From the NCBI GenBank assembly GCA_014983025.1, contig JADCLP010000001.1:372001-436000 (forward strand): a stretch of DNA of 64,000 nucleotides, in the 5' to 3' direction. This DNA is from Erythrobacteraceae bacterium E2-1 Yellow Sea (GTDB taxonomy: Bacteria; Pseudomonadota; Alphaproteobacteria; Sphingomonadales; Sphingomonadaceae). Shown in pieces: positions 61,718-64,000 of the stretch. Both the position numbers and the translations under genes were made by a program. The notes beneath the pieces are model-generated. The model was not told where the DNA came from. It worked only from the letters and a program-made list of their open reading frames with translations, and ran no database searches. How positions within the stretch are numbered: the stretch's first letter is position 1; every line of letters begins with the position of its first letter.

Positions 61718-61837
61718 GTGGATACTGTCCACGCGGTCTTTGAGACCGGGCATGCAGAAGGTTTCGACCAGAAGCAAGTGCGGTTGTTTGAGGAGAACGC
61801 GATTGCTGATCTACCGTTAAGGCCGGACATCCGGTGA
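61718..61837 (+). CDS. Possible 39-codon ORF (speculative)
   Basis: The frame from GTG 61718 reads DTVHAVFETGHAEGF and ends LPLRPDIR at a TGA. No ribosome site precedes it and a stop lies five codons upstream. It ends in a GTGA overlap with the next small frame, the usual sign of coupling. It lies across hairpins of the candidate RNA, so the absence of stops may be chance. Confidence 0.2.
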   Translation: MDTVHAVFETGHAEGFDQKQVRLFEENAIADLPLRPDIR

Positions 61838-62010
61838 ACGATTGTGGAAAGAAAAAGCTTCGGCTGGATCTGGACGCGTTAGATCGGGAACCATCAAAGG
61901 ATGATCGGTCACGGTACCGCTGGAAAGCAGGTACGGCATGGAAGGACTTCGGTCCAGAAAAGTCGAAGCCGCTGGAAGACGGAACCGGATGCCGGTGCGA
62001 GCGCCGGTGA
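61834..62010 (+). CDS. Possible 58-codon ORF (speculative)
   Basis: The frame from GTG 61834 begins NDCGKKKLRLDLDALDRE, is highly charged, and ends GCRCERR. Arginine codons are mostly CGG and third-position GC is about 58%, lower than I would expect for genes here that favour CGC. This argues against coding. It overlaps the preceding small frame by GTGA. Confidence 0.2.
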   Translation: MNDCGKKKLRLDLDALDREPSKDDRSRYRWKAGTAWKDFGPEKSKPLEDGTGCRCERR

Positions 62011-62100
62011 AGAACCTCCCAATCCGTTGGGAGATGACACATCGGGCGCCAAGCGCTTCTCATCGGTTCGCCTGACGAGAAGACCACGCGCTGGTGAGAG

Positions 62101-62131
62101 TGGGGTCGACAGCTTGCTGTCGGCCCCATTT
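62101..62131 (+). terminator. Terminator-like stem at the end of the structured region
   Basis: A 12-bp stem (62101-62112 with 62117-62128, one G-U pair) has the loop CTTG and is followed by TTTGCATTTG. It lies 90 nt before rlpA and would end a transcript that starts in the argG-rlpA gap. Confidence 0.7.
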
Positions 62132-62217
62132 GCATTTGCGCCATGCCGGTTTCTTTCCCGGATGAGCGGCCTCTACCGCAATTGCCCCTATTTATCCCTT
62201 TCCCGTATAAGCCCTGC

Positions 62218-62736
62218 ATGGACAGGAGCATGCACCTGCGCCCGGTCAGGCTTTCAGCCGCCGCGCTGATGATCGCCACGCTTGGCGCATCAGCGTCATT
62301 CGCTGGCCTGCCTGCCGAGGCGGTAGAGGGCGATTTCATATCCGGTTTTGACCATTTGGCGCGGCCCGCCCTGCCATCTGAGGCGGAGGAAGGCGCGGTC
62401 GACATTTCCGCGATAGAGCCGCCCATCCAGCCCGCCACGCAAACTCTTGGCAGCGGGATGGCATCCTTTTACGGGCGCCGTTTTGCCGGGCGCCCCACCG
62501 CCAGTGGTGAGGCATTTGACCCTACCCAGTTGACCGCTGCGCATCGCACCCTGCCCTTTGGCAGCCTGGTCCGCGTTACCAACCCGCGCAATGGCCGCTC
62601 TGTCGTGGTCCGCATCAATGACCGCGGGCCGTTCCATGGCAGACGCGTGATTGACCTGAGCCGCGCCGCGGCAGAGGAAATCGGCATCGTGCAATCAGGC
62701 CATGGCAGGGTGGAGCTGGAACTGCTCGAGGATTGA
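62218..62736 (+). CDS. rlpA: Septal ring lytic transglycosylase / RlpA family lipoprotein-like protein
   Basis: RlpA binds or cuts denuded glycan strands at the division septum. The 172-residue protein has a signal peptide (about 1-30, no clear lipobox) and the double-psi barrel: GMASFYGRRFAGRPTASGE near 81-99, LTAAHRTLPFGSLVRVTN near 105-122 and VVRINDRGPFHGRRVIDLS near 129-147, with the catalytic-type HxD arrangement. It has no SPOR domain, so it is the short form. The start (62218 or 62230) is uncertain. Confidence 0.88.
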   Translation: MDRSMHLRPVRLSAAALMIATLGASASFAGLPAEAVEGDFISGFDHLARPALPSEAEEGAVDISAIEPPIQPATQTLGSGMASFYGRRFAGRPTASGEAFDPTQLTAAHRTLPFGSLVRVTNPRNGRSVVVRINDRGPFHGRRVIDLSRAAAEEIGIVQSGHGRVELELLED

Positions 62737-62766
62737 GCGCCCCAGCCCAGCCCCAGCCCCGCATGA

Positions 62767-63216
62767 TCAATCGTTCAACTGGCCGCGGATCGCCCCTTCC
62801 GGAAATTCGGCGGTGTGGACATTGACGTAATATTTCGCCTTGTTCTTGGCGATTTTCTTCAACAGCGCCGGATCAACATCCACGCACACATCATCACCTT
62901 CATCGCCCATCAGCTGCAGCGTCACCACCGGCGGGCCATTTTTGCCCACGGCCCCTTCATGCAGATGCGCGGCGGTCACTTCATCCAGCCCATCAACCTC
63001 CAGCATATAGCACATGCGCCCGGCTTCCAGGTCCAGTTCGGCAGAGAAATCGCCTGCCGCATCATCGCCTGCACCCTTGCTCACTTCCTGTTCGCCAAAC
63101 AGGCTGGTGCCGATGTAATCATTATTATCCTGCGCCATTGCGGGCATCACGCTGCCTGCAAAACCCGCCACCAAACCGCACGCCACAACTGTTGCAAAAC
63201 CAACGCGCAATCTCAT
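62767..63216 (-). CDS. CHRD domain-containing secreted protein
   Basis: The 149-residue protein has a signal peptide (about 1-29, ending AMAQD) and one CHRD domain: EVTAAHLHEGAVGKNGPPVVTL near 77-98 and KAKYYVNVHTAEFPEGAIRGQL near 126-147. Four CHRD repeats make up chordin in animals; the bacterial function is unknown. ATG 63216 follows GGAGAG. It is convergent with rlpA. Confidence 0.88.
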   Translation of the reverse strand: MRLRVGFATVVACGLVAGFAGSVMPAMAQDNNDYIGTSLFGEQEVSKGAGDDAAGDFSAELDLEAGRMCYMLEVDGLDEVTAAHLHEGAVGKNGPPVVTLQLMGDEGDDVCVDVDPALLKKIAKNKAKYYVNVHTAEFPEGAIRGQLND

Positions 63217-63303
63217 CTTTGCTCTCCTGCGGGCCGAACATGGCCCAGGCTGCGATTTACGCCTGTTGCGTGAGTCGGAGAAGCAGGATTCGCACATGGC
63301 CCG

Positions 63304-64000
63304 CTATGATGGCGCGAGAGCGGATTCCAGCGCCGCGTCCAGCGCCTCTTCACTGGTGATCAGCCACCATTCGGGCAGGTCCGCCTCAAACGCCTCGATC
63401 TGCAATTCCTCGATAAAGCCGGTGGTATCGCCCAGCTGATAGGGGGTCTGCACACCACGCGGCCGCGCATCCCACATGCGGTTGAGCCGGTTGCCAAACC
63501 ACTGGCAATCCGCCTGCGTCAGCGCGTGCTCCGGCCCATTGCACAGCCCCCCGCATTGAGGGCACGGGTCGGGTATTGGTGTTGAAGAAGTCCTACCCGA
63601 TGGAACACATGGAACAGGGTTATGATCGGGATTTTCAGATGGGCAATCCGCTCGTACTTCGACAGGCTCAGCATGAGCGGATTTATGTGCACACCCCCGC
63701 TCACCTTGAGCCTGTTCCCCTTCCCGCTTACCCTGAGCCTGTCCCCCTTCCCGCTCACCCTGAGCCTGTCCCCCTTCCCGCTCACCCTGAGCCTGTCGAA
63801 GGGTAGGAACAGAGTCCAGTTCCTCCCCCCGTTGCAGGGCCTCGATCTGGTCATCCAGCGCGGCCAGCGCGCCCGCCACATCGCCACGCTCGGCCAGTCT
63901 GTCGAGCCGCGCCAGATGCGCGAGCAACAGCCTGTCGGAATAGCGGCGCCGCACCGCCACCTCCTCCCCATGATAGAACACCGCCTCCTCCCACCCGTTC
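63304..64000 (-). CDS. Partial protein of unknown function, with REP-derived insertion
   Basis: The reading frame runs from 63304 to the window edge and continues beyond it (the edge codons read NGWEEAV before FYHGEEVAVRRRYSDRLLLAHLARLDRLAE). An N-terminal part like small-terminase or helix-turn-helix proteins is followed by a linker of four 9-residue repeats (QAQGEREGG-type) and a cysteine-bearing PCPQCGGLCNGPEH segment, ending DAALESALAPS. The linker is DNA of an inserted REP array plus a 30-nt repeat (63588-63803) translated in frame. Not recognised beyond that. Confidence 0.7.
   Translation of the reverse strand, partial: NGWEEAVFYHGEEVAVRRRYSDRLLLAHLARLDRLAERGDVAGALAALDDQIEALQRGEELDSVPTLRQAQGEREGGQAQGEREGGQAQGKREGEQAQGERGCAHKSAHAEPVEVRADCPSENPDHNPVPCVPSGRTSSTPIPDPCPQCGGLCNGPEHALTQADCQWFGNRLNRMWDARPRGVQTPYQLGDTTGFIEELQIEAFEADLPEWWLITSEEALDAALESALAPS
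63588..63617 (-). repeat. 30-nt dispersed repeat, copy 2
   Basis: On the minus strand this matches 4141-4170 at 28 of 30 positions, with the same 9-bp direct repeat core TGTTCCATG-TGTTCCATC. It lies inside the coding frame of the last gene, beside the REP array. Confidence 0.8.
63657..63803. repeat. REP pair flanking a 27-bp tandem array
   Basis: CTTCGACAGGCTCAG (63657-63671) is the exact inverse of CTGAGCCTGTCGAAG (63787-63801). Between them, and including the second, lie four copies of a 27-bp unit with period marks at 63699, 63726, 63753 and 63780. The unit is derived from the REP half CACCCTGAGCCTG. Each unit is nine codons in the minus-strand frame. Confidence 0.9.

Larger units (their letters stand above)
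61711..62131 (+). ncRNA. Candidate long structured RNA between argG and rlpA
   Basis: About 420 nt with at least ten local hairpins, several with UUCG or similar tetraloops: GTGGA/TCCAC (61718-61732), CGGTCT/AGACCG (61734-61748), GATCT/AGATC (61867-61885), CATC/GATG (61892-61903), GTACC/GGTAC (61914-61934), GGAC-TTCG-GTCC (61944-61955), CTCCCAA-TCCG-TTGGGAG (62016-62033), CTTCTC/GAGAAG (62056-62082, with an inner GG-TTCG-CC) and a 12-bp terminator-like stem (62101-62128). GGA triplets lie in loops. It is not RNase P, tmRNA, 6S or SRP RNA by their conserved motifs. Small-ORF reading is an alternative. Confidence 0.5.

Noticed and set aside
61674-62438. A 254-codon minus-strand ORF across the argG-rlpA gap
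   Set aside because: It overlaps the rlpA coding region antisense, is low in recognisable motifs, and is serine/arginine-rich as expected for a shadow frame.

Overview
This window is chromosomal DNA of an alphaproteobacterium, most likely from the Sphingomonadales (Erythrobacter/Sphingomonas-like). The evidence is an F0 ATP synthase operon in the order atpI-atpB-atpE-atpF'-atpF without F1 genes beside it, cckA and cpdR of the CckA-ChpT-CtrA cell-cycle circuit, GTTC-N7-GTTC (alphaproteobacterial) LexA boxes at recA and uvrD, a SapC-family protein, and sphingomonad-type REP elements (CTTCGACAGGCTCAG and its complement). There is no rRNA, IS element, prophage or CRISPR array. Nearly all of the window is dense housekeeping gene content, with several TTG and GTG starts and many 1-8 nt overlaps.

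Layout. 0.2-7 kb: aroA-cmk-rpsA, with two membrane-protein genes (YjdF/DUF2238 and DUF418) between cmk and rpsA, then gloB. 7-10 kb (minus): the F0 operon. 9.8-13.7 kb (minus): a ydbH-ynbE-ydbL operon, probably involved in lipid transport between the two membranes. 13.8-21.8 kb (plus): radC, purB, lapA-like, pyrF, trpF, trpB, trpA, accD, folC. 21.8-30.1 kb: ampG (minus), an RsuA/RluB pseudouridine synthase, rsmD, uvrD/pcrA, DUF389, an RhlE-type helicase (minus) and a secreted protein of unknown function. 30.3-39.3 kb: FAD-linked oxidase, sapC, a probable small RNA, an N-formylglutamate amidohydrolase, cpdR, tRNA-Val(GAC), icd, a GNAT-nitrilase fusion and a KefB/YbaL-type antiporter. 39.4-48.9 kb (minus): alaS, a methyltransferase, recA, cckA, DUF2062, smpB, dapA. 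49-60 kb: lytic transglycosylase, greB, an IalB-like protein, rlmN, MOSC, phzF-like, glycine-zipper protein, and a cluster of FolM-like reductase, cytochrome b561, a sulfite-oxidase-like molybdoenzyme and two cyclopropane-fatty-acid-synthase-family methyltransferases. 60-64 kb: argG, a 757-nt gap containing a chain of hairpins, rlpA, a CHRD protein, and a gene of unknown function that leaves the window and carries an in-frame REP insertion.

The parts that ordinary annotation does not explain are: (i) 61.5-62.13 kb between argG and rlpA, at least ten hairpins ending in a terminator-like stem and overlapped by two tiny coupled ORFs; (ii) a compact hairpin array with C-rich loops and a strong terminator at 32.6-32.77 kb; (iii) a 30-nt repeat shared (28/30) between the rpsA leader and a REP-containing insertion in the last gene; (iv) the four-copy 27-bp REP-derived array read in frame in that gene. 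All readings are from the sequence alone; no alignment, covariance or folding program was run.
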